Notes: generated by a model from the sequence alone, not told the origin. A stretch of DNA of 64,000 nt from Porphyrobacter sp. (GCA_027533455.1 JAPZUC010000013.1:1-64000); one strand, 5' to 3'. Positions 33,585-43,739 are shown, numbered from the stretch's first letter. Program-made: numbers and translations.

Positions 33585-34690
33585 TACTGGTTCACCGCAC
33601 CCGGAAGCTTGCCGACCGCCTGCGCGCCTTCGCGGGTGGTGACCAGCACCTCGTTACCCGACACGATGATGCACACGCCTTCCAGCCCGAGCGCCGACAC
33701 GTGCGGGCCATCCGACATGACAAAGACATTGCGACACTGCGCGAAATCGACCTGCCCGCGAGCGATGTTGCCATTGGGATCAGCTTCCCCGGCGAGTGCA
33801 TCGGAAAGAGCGGCCCAGTTTCCGATATCGGACCAGCCCATGTCGGCGGGCACCATCGCGGCGCGATCGGTGTTCTCCATCACGGCGTAGTCGATCGAAT
33901 CCCCCGCGATGGCAGCGAAGGGCGCGGGCGCTGGGTAGAAGCAGATGCCCTCATCCCTCCCGCCGGCCACCGCCTCGGCCACCAGACGCGCCATTTCGGG
34001 CCGGTGTGCGGCAAGCTCGTCCAGCAGGTGACCGGCACGGAAGACGAAAATCCCGCCGTTCCAGCTATACTCGCCGCTCGCCAGATATTCTTGCGCGCGG
34101 GCAAGATCGGGCTTTTCGACGAAGCGCCGGATGGCAAAGCCTCCTGGCAGCGGCTCCCCGCGCTGGAGATAGCCGTAGCCTGTTTCGGGCCGATCGGCCG
34201 CGATGCCGAAGCTGACGAGGTAATCGTCCCGCGCCAGCGCCGCCGCTGCCAGAGCGGCCGAGCGGAAGGCAACTGCATCGGCGATGTGGTGGTCGCTCGG
34301 GCAGACCAGCATCACCGTTTCGGCCGGCAGCAGCGCGGCAGCGAGCGCGATGGCTGGAGCGGTGTTCCTCGCCGCCGGCTCGATCACCAGCCGTGCACCG
34401 GGAGTGTCGCCGAGCTGTGCGATGATCAGACCGGCATGGTCCGTGCCCGCCACAACCATCGGGGCGGCGAAACGATCATCGCCGACCACCCGCCGGATCG
34501 CCTGTTCGAACAGGGTTTCCTCGCTGACCAGCGGCAGAAACGGCTTGGGCACCGCCACGCGGCTCACCGGCCACAGGCGCGTTCCGCCGCCGCCGCATAG
34601 AATAACCGGTTGGATCGCCGACACGTCTTGCAAAATCCCTTTCGTCGTTTGCCGCGCTATATCAGGCGCTTGCAACGAAGTCACAGCCAT
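33584..34690 (-). CDS. mannose-1-phosphate guanylyltransferase
   Basis: A 368-residue nucleotidyltransferase making GDP-mannose from mannose-1-P and GTP. The pyrophosphorylase signature VILCGGGGTRLWPVSR, the metal motif VCPSDHHIAD, FVEKPD and MGWSDIGNWAAL are typical. The C-terminal isomerase domain of bifunctional enzymes is lacking and is instead supplied by the adjacent manA. The region before VILCGG is about 28 residues, so a downstream GTG start near 34624 is also possible. Confidence 0.93.
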   Translation of the reverse strand: MAVTSLQAPDIARQTTKGILQDVSAIQPVILCGGGGTRLWPVSRVAVPKPFLPLVSEETLFEQAIRRVVGDDRFAAPMVVAGTDHAGLIIAQLGDTPGARLVIEPAARNTAPAIALAAALLPAETVMLVCPSDHHIADAVAFRSAALAAAALARDDYLVSFGIAADRPETGYGYLQRGEPLPGGFAIRRFVEKPDLARAQEYLASGEYSWNGGIFVFRAGHLLDELAAHRPEMARLVAEAVAGGRDEGICFYPAPAPFAAIAGDSIDYAVMENTDRAAMVPADMGWSDIGNWAALSDALAGEADPNGNIARGQVDFAQCRNVFVMSDGPHVSALGLEGVCIIVSGNEVLVTTREGAQAVGKLPGAVNQ

Positions 34691-34750
34691 ATCTCCCGCT
34701 CACCGCATCTGCGGCCCGTCCGGCCCCGATCCGGCATCGCTATTGCCGGT

Positions 34751-35476
34751 CTAGAACCACTTCTGCCGCCAGTAAAAGGGCGCGGCGACCGGATTGCCAT
34801 TGGCGTCGGTCGCCGGTCGGAAACCGAGACGGGTTTCGACCAGCTTGCAGGTAATGCGGTCGGCCTCGGGATCGGGACTGGGACGGGCAATGGTGCAATC
34901 GCGCGCGCGGCCATCCGTGCCGACGACTACCCGCACGATGACCTGCGTCCCGCGCCGCGCATCGCGTCCGCCGGCCGGCACGGGGAAATCGCGCGCATTG
35001 TCGATGCCGCCCGAGATGTGGACGGGCTTGGTCACGGGGATCCCGCCGCGTCCGCTGCTACTGTTGCCGCTACCAGTGCCCTCGCCGCTGCCAGCCGCCC
35101 CGGTGCCATCGCCTGCTGTCGCCGCACCGGACCGGGTTGCGGTGCCGGTGGAGGAAGCGCGCGGCATGGCAGTATCCTGCTTCACCCGCACCTTGGGCGA
35201 GGGGGCGGTGACGGGCTTTGCCAAAGCCTCGCGTCCGGGCGCGCCCTGTGCGCCTTGAGCCGGCTCGGGCTGGTTTTCCGGCGGAGGCGGATCGGACGGC
35301 GGGACATTGGTGACGGTGAAGGCCGATAACACCTCCCGCTCGACCGCCGCGGTGAATTCGGGCGCAAAGGCGCGCGCGAGGCCATAGAGCGCTAGGATGT
35401 GGAGCGCGACGATCCCCGCAATCAGCGGCCAGCTGAGCCGCCGCGACTGCGCGCTGTAAGGTTGCTTGGTCGCCAT
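34751..35476 (-). CDS. tonB: energy transducer TonB
   Basis: A 241-residue TonB-type protein: N-terminal anchor helix LIAGIVALHILALYGLA (residues 18-34), a Pro/Ala/Gly-rich periplasmic linker (about 60-140) and a C-terminal TonB domain ending GNPVAAPFYWRQKWF. It transfers proton-motive force to outer-membrane receptors, of which this window holds three. exbB/exbD are not adjacent. Confidence 0.9.
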   Translation of the reverse strand: MATKQPYSAQSRRLSWPLIAGIVALHILALYGLARAFAPEFTAAVEREVLSAFTVTNVPPSDPPPPENQPEPAQGAQGAPGREALAKPVTAPSPKVRVKQDTAMPRASSTGTATRSGAATAGDGTGAAGSGEGTGSGNSSSGRGGIPVTKPVHISGGIDNARDFPVPAGGRDARRGTQVIVRVVVGTDGRARDCTIARPSPDPEADRITCKLVETRLGFRPATDANGNPVAAPFYWRQKWF

Positions 35477-35569
35477 GCCGTCGCTTGCCCGTCCTTTGGG
35501 TCCATTCCGTCCCCTCAGTACGGGAGCCGCGCACTATAGCAGTGCCGCAGCAAATGGCGATGGAGCGCA

Positions 35570-35914
35570 GTGGTCGAGCGGGCCTCGGTGCTAGCGCGCT
35601 CGCCGCGGTTGATCGCGCGCTGGCAGGTGCGGCGGAGCGAGGCGTTGGCGGCGGTTGAGGCGGTGCTGGCCGGCGGCACTTTGCTTGCCGGAGTCCCTGC
35701 AGCGCCGGACGAACTGGCGCGATTGCTGCACAAGGTGGCCGGAACAGCAGCAATGTTCGGCGAACCGGAGTTCGGCACGGCCGCGAGCGCACTCGAGCGG
35801 GCTCTGGTGACGGGTGCGAGTTCGGCGACCTGCACCGCGCTCGCCCATGCGATGCTGGCAGAAGGGCGCAATGAAGCGGCAGCTGGCCCGGCATCCGCTG
35901 CCGGGCGCGGCTGA
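35570..35914 (+). CDS. orphan Hpt-like phosphotransfer protein
   Basis: A 114-residue, mostly helical protein. The segment LLHKVAGTAAMFGEPEFG matches the Hpt motif (HxxxGxAxxxG), with His as probable phosphoacceptor. The start is a GTG at 35570 with no clear ribosome site; the frame has no upstream alternative before a stop. It lies divergent to tonB and convergent with the large receptor. A partner might be a hybrid kinase such as the receiver-bearing bacteriophytochrome 3 kb away, but that is speculative. Confidence 0.6.
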   Translation: MVERASVLARSPRLIARWQVRRSEALAAVEAVLAGGTLLAGVPAAPDELARLLHKVAGTAAMFGEPEFGTAASALERALVTGASSATCTALAHAMLAEGRNEAAAGPASAAGRG

Positions 35915-35935
35915 GCCGCTCTGCAACCCAAAGCA

Positions 35936-35965
35936 AAAGGGCGGCCCGTTGCCGGACCGCCCTTT
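35936..35965. terminator. rho-independent terminator, probably bidirectional
   Basis: AAAGGGCGG / CCGCCCTTT stem between the Hpt gene and the TonB receptor, 26 bases past the receptor's stop. The minus strand ends in CCCTTTTGCTTT. Confidence 0.75.
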
Positions 35966-35990
35966 CGTGTTTCCACTGTCTCAGATACGA

Positions 35991-38900
35991 TCAGAAGCGG
36001 ACGCGAACCCCGAAACGGACACCCCAGAGCGAACCGTTGATGTTGGTCGCTTCGTTCGGCGCGCGGAAGCTCGAGTAACGATACTGCGCGCAAGGCTGGC
36101 TTGCGTTGGTCGTGGCAGCGCCGCCGACCGTCTGGAGGCAGGTCACGTTCACGGTCGACGCAGTGTAGGGGAAGCCGACCTGACGGATCGTGCCCCAGTC
36201 CTTGTCGATGAGGTTCAGCATGTTCTCGACGTCGGCCATCAGTTCAAGCTTGCCGCCGAGGACGAACGGCACTTCCTGACGGAACGACAGGTCGAGCTTG
36301 TGCACCCAGGGGGTCTTGCCGATGTTCTTCGGCGCGATTTCGCCCTGGTAGGCGTTCAGCTCCGAGTTCTGCACGAGGCTCTGGACTGCAGCGAAGGTCG
36401 CTTGCGAATCGTAGGTCACCAGCGGATCAGCCGTGATGCTGCTCACGTTCGGCACATAGAGCAGACCGCGGCTGCCGCGCTCGATCCCGCCGAACACCGC
36501 CGAACGGCCAGCGGTCGGATCGTTCATGGTGAAGCTGTAACGCTGACCCGAACGGACATTGTAGAACAACTCGATCCGGGTGTTGTTGTCACCGAAGATC
36601 TCGCTGTCGAAACCGGTGCCCAGACGGAACTGGTGGTCGCGCTGGTAGTTGGCGATGCCCTGAGCCGCAAAGTTCGGATCGGAGAAGGCGGTGTTCTGGT
36701 AGTTCGACAGAGCCACCGACGAGGTGCCCGGGTTCTGATCCTTAACGTCCTGGAAGGTGTAGGAACCATTCAGGAAGAAGCCCGAGTCAAAGCGCTTGTC
36801 GAGGCGGCCGACGATGTTCCAGCTTTCACCGAAGCTGGTGTTGGTCAGCAACATGTCGGTGTTTTCGCCGCCGACGCCCGGAAGCACATTGTAGCGCGGA
36901 CGACCATCCGGCAGCGTGGCGTTGGGGCCGGTCTGGCGAACGGTGCGCAGATCGGTCCACTCGAGCGCGTTGTTCACGTTCGAATAGATCACGTCGGCGC
37001 CGAAGTTCCAGCCATCGCCCAGGAAGCCGAGGTTGGCTTCATAGTCGACCGAACCCGAGAAACGCCACTGCGAGGGCGCTTCGAAGTTCGGATCGAGCGC
37101 GTTGGTCGGCGCACCGGCGAAACCGGCCTGACGCACGGCATCGATCAGCGCCTGCGGCACGCCCGGGCCACCCGAAACGTTGTTCAGCGCCGCGGCGCCG
37201 AGGGTCTGCACCTGCGCGGTGGTCAGGCCAATGGCGGCCTGCTCGGGCGTGGTGAATGTGCCGTCGGCGTTGCGACGCAGACGGATGCGCTGCAGCGTCG
37301 GTCCGGGGTTCGAGAAGTTGTTCGAGATCCACACCAGCGGGTTGCCGCCGCCGAACAGGCCCGCCGAACCGCGCACCTGAAGGCGATCGGTCGGCTTCCA
37401 GTTCAGGCCGAAGCGCGGCTGGAACAGGTCACGACCATTGAGAGTCGCGGTGTTCGGGAAGCCGTAGCGACCGAGGAAGAACTGGTTGAAGAACGGACGG
37501 TCCGGCGAATCGAACAGGTCGTAACGCACGCCCGCGACAACGGTCAGGGTGTCGGTCACGTCGATCGTGTCCATCAGGCCGAAGGTCCAGCTATTGTTCT
37601 GGAATTCGGCGGTGACAGTGTCGATTCCGCCACGCAGCGGAACCGCGTAATCGAGTTCGTTGGCACGACGCGCCTGGTAGTCGGCGAGGTTGTCGAAGTA
37701 GAACGCACCCGAAACGCGCTGGGCGAACAGGTTGCGCACGTCCTGACGACGACGCTCGGCGATCAGCTTGAGCGTGTGGCTGCCGGTCTTCAGGGTCGCG
37801 GCAAATTCGATCGCGAGCGACTGGCTGTCGAGCTCGTTAGCCTGACGGCTGACGTCCGGACCGAAGTTGATGCGCTGCTGGCCCGGCGTGCAGTTCAGCG
37901 GACCGCCGCCCAGAGCCGGGGTAGCGGTGACCGGGTTCACCGGATCAAGGCAGACCTGGAACTGGCCGAATTCACGGCCACCAAGCGGCTGCTGGAGACG
38001 CACGTAATCCGCATAGGACACGCGCAGCTGGGTCGAGAAGTTGTCCGACCACTGGTTGTTCGACTGGATGATCCCGAAGTGGTTCTTGGCACCCTGCGTG
38101 TAGTTGTTCGACAGCAGGTTGTAGGTCGGGTTGCCGTTGCCGATGGCAGCGATCTGGCCGGTTCCGGTCTGGCCGGCGAGCAGTGCGCTGTCGTTCCAGA
38201 TATAGGTGGCGGTCAGACGGTGACCGTCAGCCACGTTCCAATCCAGCTTGGTGATCAGCTTGTCGTCCTTTTCCACGATGTCGCTGGCAACGCCGAGCGT
38301 GTCGTAGTTGTAGACGGACTGGGCCGTGGCGCTGATCGCGTCGATTTCAGCGGTGGTGATGCCAAGCTGTGAGGGATCGACGTCAGCCGGAACGGTGTCA
38401 CGGGTGCGCTCGTAAGTGACCGCGAAGAACAGCTTGTCCTTGATGATCGGGCCGGTGACCTGTGCCACGTAGACCTGCGAATCGAAGGCGCCGAGACGAC
38501 GCAGATTATCGGCCTTGCTGCCGCGCAGATCGTCGTTCTGGTAGTAGGCCGCACCCATGAAGGTGAAGGCGTTGCCACCCGACTTGAGCTGCGTGTTGAT
38601 CGCGCCGCCCTGGAAGAAGCCCTGCTGGATGTCGACCGGAGCGATTTCGACCGAGAATTCGCCGATCGCGTCAAGCGGCACCGGGCCGCGGCTCGAAACG
38701 AGGCCGCCCGATTCGAGACCGAAGGGGTCGCCGAAGGCCACACCGTCAACGGTGAAGCGGTTGAAGCGGTTGTTCTGTCCGGCGATGCTGATCGCGCCGT
38801 TGTTAGTCGCGTCGAGGGTCACCAGCGGATCGCGCGCGGCAAGGTTGCGCACGTCGCGGTTGATGTTGGCGACGCCTGCGATATCGGCGGCGGTCAGCAC

Positions 38901-39317
38901 GGTAGCGGCACCGGTCGACAGTGTGATGGCCGAACGGGTGCGCGAGCCGGTGACGACGATGGTCTGGCCCTGCTCGGCAAGGGAGACGCTGATGCGCTGC
39001 GCCTGACCGGCGGCGAGGAAGCCGATTTCCTGCGAGGCGGTCTCGAAGCCGTCCGCGCTCACTTCGATGGTGAAGGGGCCCCCGAGACGCAGACCGGCCG
39101 CGTTGAAGCCGCCTGCCGCATCGGTGGTCTGGACCGACTTGGTGCCCGACGGCACGTGGGTAACGGTGACAGTCGCACCGGCAACCGGGTTGCCGCTCTG
39201 GTCGAGCACTTCGCCGCGAACCGACGAGGTGGTTTCCTGAGCGAAGACCGGCGTTGCGATGGTGGTGGTCGCGGCGAGGCTTACGATGCTCGCGGCAAGC
39301 AGATATTTAATCTTCAT
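35991..39317 (-). CDS. TonB-dependent receptor with N-terminal carboxypeptidase-regulatory-like domain
   Basis: A 1108-residue outer-membrane receptor. Start 39317 gives signal MKIKYLLAASIVSLAATT with cleavage after PVFAQ. An Ig-like CarboxypepD_reg domain follows (SSVRGEVLDQSGNPVAGATV, residues 27-110), then TonB box and plug (TIVVTGSRTRS) and a large barrel ending VRFGVRVRF. This architecture resembles 'OmpA-related' or SusC-like TonB receptors that import large nutrients. It stands as a single gene with its own terminator. Confidence 0.94.
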   Translation of the reverse strand: MKIKYLLAASIVSLAATTTIATPVFAQETTSSVRGEVLDQSGNPVAGATVTVTHVPSGTKSVQTTDAAGGFNAAGLRLGGPFTIEVSADGFETASQEIGFLAAGQAQRISVSLAEQGQTIVVTGSRTRSAITLSTGAATVLTAADIAGVANINRDVRNLAARDPLVTLDATNNGAISIAGQNNRFNRFTVDGVAFGDPFGLESGGLVSSRGPVPLDAIGEFSVEIAPVDIQQGFFQGGAINTQLKSGGNAFTFMGAAYYQNDDLRGSKADNLRRLGAFDSQVYVAQVTGPIIKDKLFFAVTYERTRDTVPADVDPSQLGITTAEIDAISATAQSVYNYDTLGVASDIVEKDDKLITKLDWNVADGHRLTATYIWNDSALLAGQTGTGQIAAIGNGNPTYNLLSNNYTQGAKNHFGIIQSNNQWSDNFSTQLRVSYADYVRLQQPLGGREFGQFQVCLDPVNPVTATPALGGGPLNCTPGQQRINFGPDVSRQANELDSQSLAIEFAATLKTGSHTLKLIAERRRQDVRNLFAQRVSGAFYFDNLADYQARRANELDYAVPLRGGIDTVTAEFQNNSWTFGLMDTIDVTDTLTVVAGVRYDLFDSPDRPFFNQFFLGRYGFPNTATLNGRDLFQPRFGLNWKPTDRLQVRGSAGLFGGGNPLVWISNNFSNPGPTLQRIRLRRNADGTFTTPEQAAIGLTTAQVQTLGAAALNNVSGGPGVPQALIDAVRQAGFAGAPTNALDPNFEAPSQWRFSGSVDYEANLGFLGDGWNFGADVIYSNVNNALEWTDLRTVRQTGPNATLPDGRPRYNVLPGVGGENTDMLLTNTSFGESWNIVGRLDKRFDSGFFLNGSYTFQDVKDQNPGTSSVALSNYQNTAFSDPNFAAQGIANYQRDHQFRLGTGFDSEIFGDNNTRIELFYNVRSGQRYSFTMNDPTAGRSAVFGGIERGSRGLLYVPNVSSITADPLVTYDSQATFAAVQSLVQNSELNAYQGEIAPKNIGKTPWVHKLDLSFRQEVPFVLGGKLELMADVENMLNLIDKDWGTIRQVGFPYTASTVNVTCLQTVGGAATTNASQPCAQYRYSSFRAPNEATNINGSLWGVRFGVRVRF

Positions 39318-39580
39318 GGTTACTAGCCCCTGGGTAGCAATGGAGAGAGATCTGAAACGGGTGGTGTGACCTGCGCTAGGCGCGAACGCTTGCGGCAAAG
39401 CGACTGTTCTGTGACAGTTTGATGAAAAACTATGCCGCTATGGCGCGTTTCCTTAATCGGACTCTCTCAGAACGCCAGAAAAGTGTAGGAAATGCGCGTG
39501 TTCCGCCTTCGGGTGTTGCATTGCAGCAACGCCCGGATGGAATTTCCCAAAGCAATCAAAGGTGAGCGAAAAACCGCCCC

Positions 39581-40510
39581 TCAGGCGAGGTTGATCTCGC
39601 GCAGGCGCTGCATGAGGTAATCATGCGCCGTAATCGGCGGCGGCGGCGGATTCGCGCCCTCGGTATCGATGCATTCGGGCAGCGCCTCGATCAGGAAATC
39701 GGGCCGGAAATGCAGGAAGAACGGCATCGAATAGCGCGCCCGCCGCGCTGCTTCGCCGCGCGGGTTCACCACCCGGTGCGTAGTCGAGCGCAGCCGCCCG
39801 TTGGTCTGGCGCTGGAGCATGTCGCCGACATTGATCACCAGCGCGCCTTTTGCAGCAGGGATCGGCAGCCATTCGCCGTTCTTGGCGAGCAGTTCGAGCC
39901 CGGCTTCCTCGGCGCCCAGCAGCAAAGTAATGGTGTTGATGTCCTCGTGCGCGGCGGCGCGAATCGCGCCTTCAGGGGCACCCTCGGCAAGCGGCGGGTA
40001 ATGCAGCAGGCGCATCACCGAATTGCCGTCCGCGACGCTGTCGGCAAAGAAATCGCGCGGGCGGCCGAGGTGCAGCGCGATTGCCTCGAGCACCCGGCCA
40101 CCGGCGACCTCGAAGGCGCTGAACAACGCACTCATGGTCTCGCGGAAACCTTCGACTTCGGTCGGCCAGACATTGGGGGCCATGAATTCGGCAAGCGGGT
40201 GGCCTGCGGGCAGATCGCGGCCGACGTGCCAGAACTCCTTGAGGTCGAAAATTTCGGCGTCCTTGGCCTTTTCGGTGCCGAACGGGGTATAGCCGCGCGC
40301 GCCGCCGCCGCCTGCGATCTTGTAAGCGCGCTTGACGTCGTCGGGCAGGGCGAAGAACGCCTTCGACACTGCCTCGGCCTCTTCGATGAGGTCCTGCGGG
40401 ATGCCGTGATCGCGCACCACGGCAAAGCCGTATTCGCCAAAGCTGCGGCCCAGTTCGTCGGCGATGGTTTCAAGCGGCTGGGCGAGGCTGACGGATGCAA
40501 TGTTGATCAT
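39581..40510 (-). CDS. 2-oxoglutarate/Fe(II) oxygenase, isopenicillin N synthase family
   Basis: A 309-residue DIOX-fold oxygenase. The N-terminal FGEYGFAVVRDHGIPQDLIE and the Fe ligands His-x-Asp in AAHEDINTITLLL and the distal His in RSTTHRVVNP are present, followed by the 2-oxoglutarate-binding RARYSMPFF. It is related to flavonol/gibberellin-type and ethylene-forming enzymes in sequence, but bacterial members have mostly unknown substrates. It stands alone. Confidence 0.92.
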   Translation of the reverse strand: MINIASVSLAQPLETIADELGRSFGEYGFAVVRDHGIPQDLIEEAEAVSKAFFALPDDVKRAYKIAGGGGARGYTPFGTEKAKDAEIFDLKEFWHVGRDLPAGHPLAEFMAPNVWPTEVEGFRETMSALFSAFEVAGGRVLEAIALHLGRPRDFFADSVADGNSVMRLLHYPPLAEGAPEGAIRAAAHEDINTITLLLGAEEAGLELLAKNGEWLPIPAAKGALVINVGDMLQRQTNGRLRSTTHRVVNPRGEAARRARYSMPFFLHFRPDFLIEALPECIDTEGANPPPPPITAHDYLMQRLREINLA

Positions 40511-40565
40511 GGCGAGCGCCTTACACCCGCCCAGCGCGACCTGCCAAGGGCCTAGCGGCGAGTGG

Positions 40566-42047
40566 TCAGTAAGGCAGGAACAGGCTCGCCAGCGCCGCGC
40601 TCATCAGGTTGGCGAGGCTCCCCGCAGCAAGCGCCTTCAGCCCGAGCCTGGCGATCACCGGACGCTGGTTGGGGGCAAGCCCGCCCGTCACCGCCATCTG
40701 GATCGCGATCGACGAGAAATTGGCAAAGCCGCACAGTGCAAAGGTGATGATCGCGCGGCTGCGGCTGGTCAGCTCGCCCGCCTGCATCGCGCCGAGATCG
40801 ATGAAGGCAACGAATTCGTTCAAGACAATCTTGGTGCCGAACAGCCCGCCGGCAATCTGCGCCTGATCCCAGTCGGAAATGCCGATCAGGAACATCACCG
40901 GCGCGAACAGGTAGCCGAGCAGCCGCTGGAAGCTGATGGTGGAAAGCCAGGCGGCGGTCTCGGGCGAGAAAGGCGCCCCGGCGCTCGCGGCAAGGCCGAC
41001 AACCCCACCGCCGATGCCTGCCAGCATTCCGTTCGCCAGCGCCACCAGCGCGACGAACACCATCACCATCGCGCCCACCGCAACCGCCAGCTTGACGCCG
41101 GTCTGCGTGCCTTGGGCCGCGGCCTCGATGATGTTGGCAGGCCGCTGGCCCTCCTCGAAAGTTTCGGCCGCGCTTACCTCATCGGCTTTCCCGCCGCCCT
41201 CGACCAGTGCCGCCGGGCCAACCGCGCTGATTCGAGCCTGCGGCAGTTCGACCTGTTCGCCGTTCTCGTCATACTTGACCACGCGGGTCGCCTCGGTCAG
41301 GGAATTGGCCTTGCCGCGCGCCCGGGCGACAGCTTCGCTCGCAACCGAACCGTCATAGCCGCTCATCCGCTGCGGCTCGTCCGGCATCATGATCTTGGCC
41401 ATCAGGATCCCGCCCGGGGCCGACATGAAGGCTGCTGCCAGCAGGAAGGGCACTGCCTCGGTGCCGATGAAGCTGGCATAGGCAGCAAGGATCGTCCCTG
41501 CGACCCCGGCCATCCCCACTGTCATCAGCGTGAAGAGGCCCGAAGGGCTGAGGGCCGCCAGATAGGGCCGCACCACCAGCGGGCTTTCCGATTGGCCGAC
41601 GAAGATGTTGGCTGCCGCGCCCAGCGCCTCGACCTTGCTGATCCCGGTGATCCAGCCGATCGCTCCGCCCACCCAGAGCACCAGCCGCTGCATGATGCCG
41701 AGGTGATAAAGGATCGAGACGATCGCGGCGAAGAAAACGATCACCGGCAGCGCTGCGATGACGAAGGTGTTGGCGAAGGGATTGCTCTCCATCGGCCCGA
41801 ACACGCTGGTGATGCCGATCTTGGAGAAATCGAGGAGGGCGATAACCCCGCTCGAAAGGCCGCCGATCACCGCCACGCCGACATCGGTCCGCAGCACGAC
41901 CAATGCAGTGAACGCCTGCAGCGCGAAGGCCGATCCGACCACGCGCAGATTGATCCTGCGCCAGTCCGAAGACAGGACGAAGGCGATGGCAAGAATGGCG
42001 AGGACCCCTGCAAGGCTCAGCAAGGTAGACGTGAGACTTCCGTTCAC
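40566..42047 (-). CDS. concentrative nucleoside transporter (NupC family)
   Basis: A 493-residue Na+/H+-coupled nucleoside transporter. Typical segments are SKIGITSVFGPMESNPFANTF-like gate sequence, NIFVGQSESPLVVRPYLAAL (conserved substrate-binding motif) and a C-terminal TKIVLNEFVAFIDLGAM. A hydrophilic loop of about 90 residues (near MMPDEPQRMSGYDG) enlarges it compared with usual NupC of about 400 residues. The start is uncertain: GTG 42047 leaves the first helix at the N-terminus; ATG 42098 and GTG 42110 are in frame upstream. Confidence 0.9.
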   Translation of the reverse strand: MNGSLTSTLLSLAGVLAILAIAFVLSSDWRRINLRVVGSAFALQAFTALVVLRTDVGVAVIGGLSSGVIALLDFSKIGITSVFGPMESNPFANTFVIAALPVIVFFAAIVSILYHLGIMQRLVLWVGGAIGWITGISKVEALGAAANIFVGQSESPLVVRPYLAALSPSGLFTLMTVGMAGVAGTILAAYASFIGTEAVPFLLAAAFMSAPGGILMAKIMMPDEPQRMSGYDGSVASEAVARARGKANSLTEATRVVKYDENGEQVELPQARISAVGPAALVEGGGKADEVSAAETFEEGQRPANIIEAAAQGTQTGVKLAVAVGAMVMVFVALVALANGMLAGIGGGVVGLAASAGAPFSPETAAWLSTISFQRLLGYLFAPVMFLIGISDWDQAQIAGGLFGTKIVLNEFVAFIDLGAMQAGELTSRSRAIITFALCGFANFSSIAIQMAVTGGLAPNQRPVIARLGLKALAAGSLANLMSAALASLFLPY

Positions 42048-42255
42048 GGCGGCGGCATATCCTTGACGTGCGAGATTGACCCGATCCTGCGCAAGCATCC
42101 CGTCGCGCACGCAGCACGCTCGGGCGTGGCAGTTTGCGAAGCCAGTTGCAAGCCGCTTGCGACACGGCGCGGTTTACAACGGCTACCTGAAAGCATCGGT
42201 GACAGGCGGGGCGCACCGCTTTTCTTTTGGCCTGGCGCTGGCTAGCACAGGCGCG

Positions 42256-42978
42256 ATGGATACGCCCGCACCCGCACCCGCTCCGGCCGCAGCCCCCTTC
42301 GCCGCAACCACGCCGCCTGCCGGCATTTCCATGCCGCTGGGGATGTTCGTCTACACGCTGCTGTATGGCGGGATGACGGTGCTGGCGGGCGTGCTCGCCT
42401 TCAAGCAGGTACAACTGTGGCCGACGAGCCTTGCTGTGGAGAGCGGGATCTTCCCTTTTCTGCTGCTGGTGGTGATATCGAGCACCCTTTCGCAGCTTTA
42501 CGGGCGTGACGCGGCCAAGCGGATCGTTTGGTGGGGCTTCCTGCCGCTGGGGCTGTCTGCCCTGCTGATGCAGCTGGTTCTGGCCCTGCCCGCATCGTCC
42601 GAGATGCTCGCCTTCCGCCCCGAGGATCTTGCTGCCTTCGAGCGCGTGCACCAATCGACCTGGCGGGTGTGGATGGCGGGCCCCGCGTCCTACATCACCT
42701 CGCTGCTGCTCAACATCTGGATCTTCGACCGGCTGCGCGGCAGCGGAGAGGGCGAGAGCACGCTCGGCCTGATGGTGCGCGGGGCGATTGCATCGGCGCT
42801 GTCACAGGCCGTGGATTCGGTGATCTTCATCACGCTGGCCTTCTATGGCGAGTTCGACATTACCGACCTGATGATCGGACAGGTGCTGGCCAAGGTGCTC
42901 CTGAGCGTGGTGCTGGTGCCGTTCCTGATTACCTTCGGGGTACAGGCGGCGCATTGGCTCGACGCGAAAAAGGGCTAG
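42256..42978 (+). CDS. queuosine precursor transporter (YhhQ/VUT family)
   Basis: A 240-residue membrane protein with about six helices. The VUT family signature LLLNIWIFDRLRG and SQAVDSVIFITLAFYGEFD are typical; YhhQ members import queuosine precursors (preQ0/preQ1). Start 42256 gives a Pro/Ala-rich N-terminus before the first helix. It is divergent from the nucleoside transporter gene. No preQ1 riboswitch was visible in the leader. Confidence 0.88.
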   Translation: MDTPAPAPAPAAAPFAATTPPAGISMPLGMFVYTLLYGGMTVLAGVLAFKQVQLWPTSLAVESGIFPFLLLVVISSTLSQLYGRDAAKRIVWWGFLPLGLSALLMQLVLALPASSEMLAFRPEDLAAFERVHQSTWRVWMAGPASYITSLLLNIWIFDRLRGSGEGESTLGLMVRGAIASALSQAVDSVIFITLAFYGEFDITDLMIGQVLAKVLLSVVLVPFLITFGVQAAHWLDAKKG

Positions 42979-43204
42979 GCACGCGTTTGACCCCTGTGCA
43001 TCCAACCGGCCGGCACGGCCCTGGGTCTGCTTACGCATAGCGAGAATTCTCTGGCCTCGTATGTTCTAATCTCTAGAAGTGAGGCAACCCCGAAGACCAA
43101 CCTGCGGCGCAGCCAGCATCGGCGATATCAAGCAAACGGGAGCAGTATTGGGAAGGTAATCTGCTGCGCGCAGACGTGGGCATCCCCGCAGGCTGGAGCA
43201 AAGA

Positions 43205-43687
43205 ATGGACCGCGACCTTGCCAAAGCGGAACAGGTGCGAACCGCCTTGTCGTTCCTCGCGATCGCGGTTGCTTACGCCGCCCTGAGTACCATCGGGCTT
43301 GGCTGGGCTCAGGTTCGTGGCGCCGGATCGCCGATATGGCCGGCAGCGGGGGTGGGTATCGCTGGCCTCATGCTTGGAGGAGTGCGGCTGTGGCCGGCCA
43401 TTGTGGTCGGACGGCTTGCCGCATCAGTGCTTACCGGATCAGAACAACCCCTTTGGGCGGAGATCGCCATCGCCGGGGGCAATGCGCTGGCCACGGTCAT
43501 CCCTGCGCTGATTCTTTCCCGCCTCGGCAAGTGGGAGGAATCCCTCCAGTCGCTCGACGGTTTCTTGCGATTTTGTCTTTTCGGCGCGCTCGGCCAAGCT
43601 CTGATTGCAGGTTTGGTCGGCACCTCGGTGCTCGTTCTTTCGAGTGGACCGGAGTGTCCCCCGTCAGCACCAATGGCACAGATTTGA
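43205..43687 (+). pseudogene. MASE1 sensor-domain gene truncated by an IS3 element
   Basis: About 150 residues match the start of a MASE1 membrane sensor domain (GAGSPIWPAAGVGIAGLMLG, RLWPAIVVGRLAASVLTG), with at least four helices. At 43655 the coding sequence runs into the left end of the IS, and the last 11 or so codons plus stop are IS-derived. The normal C-terminal output (histidine kinase or diguanylate cyclase) is missing, and no continuation is found after the IS, so the 3' part has been deleted. Confidence 0.8.
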
Positions 43688-43739
43688 GGTTGTGATTTAA
43701 GGAGGGTTGGGGCTTCGTCGTAGTGACGAAGGAACGAAG

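Noticed and set aside
35814..38372. An 852-codon open frame on the plus strand
   Set aside because: It lies antisense to the large TonB-dependent receptor and shows no family features; high GC leaves long antisense frames open.
42048..42255. Possible preQ1 riboswitch before the queuosine precursor transporter
   Set aside because: No recognisable preQ1 aptamer pattern in the leader.
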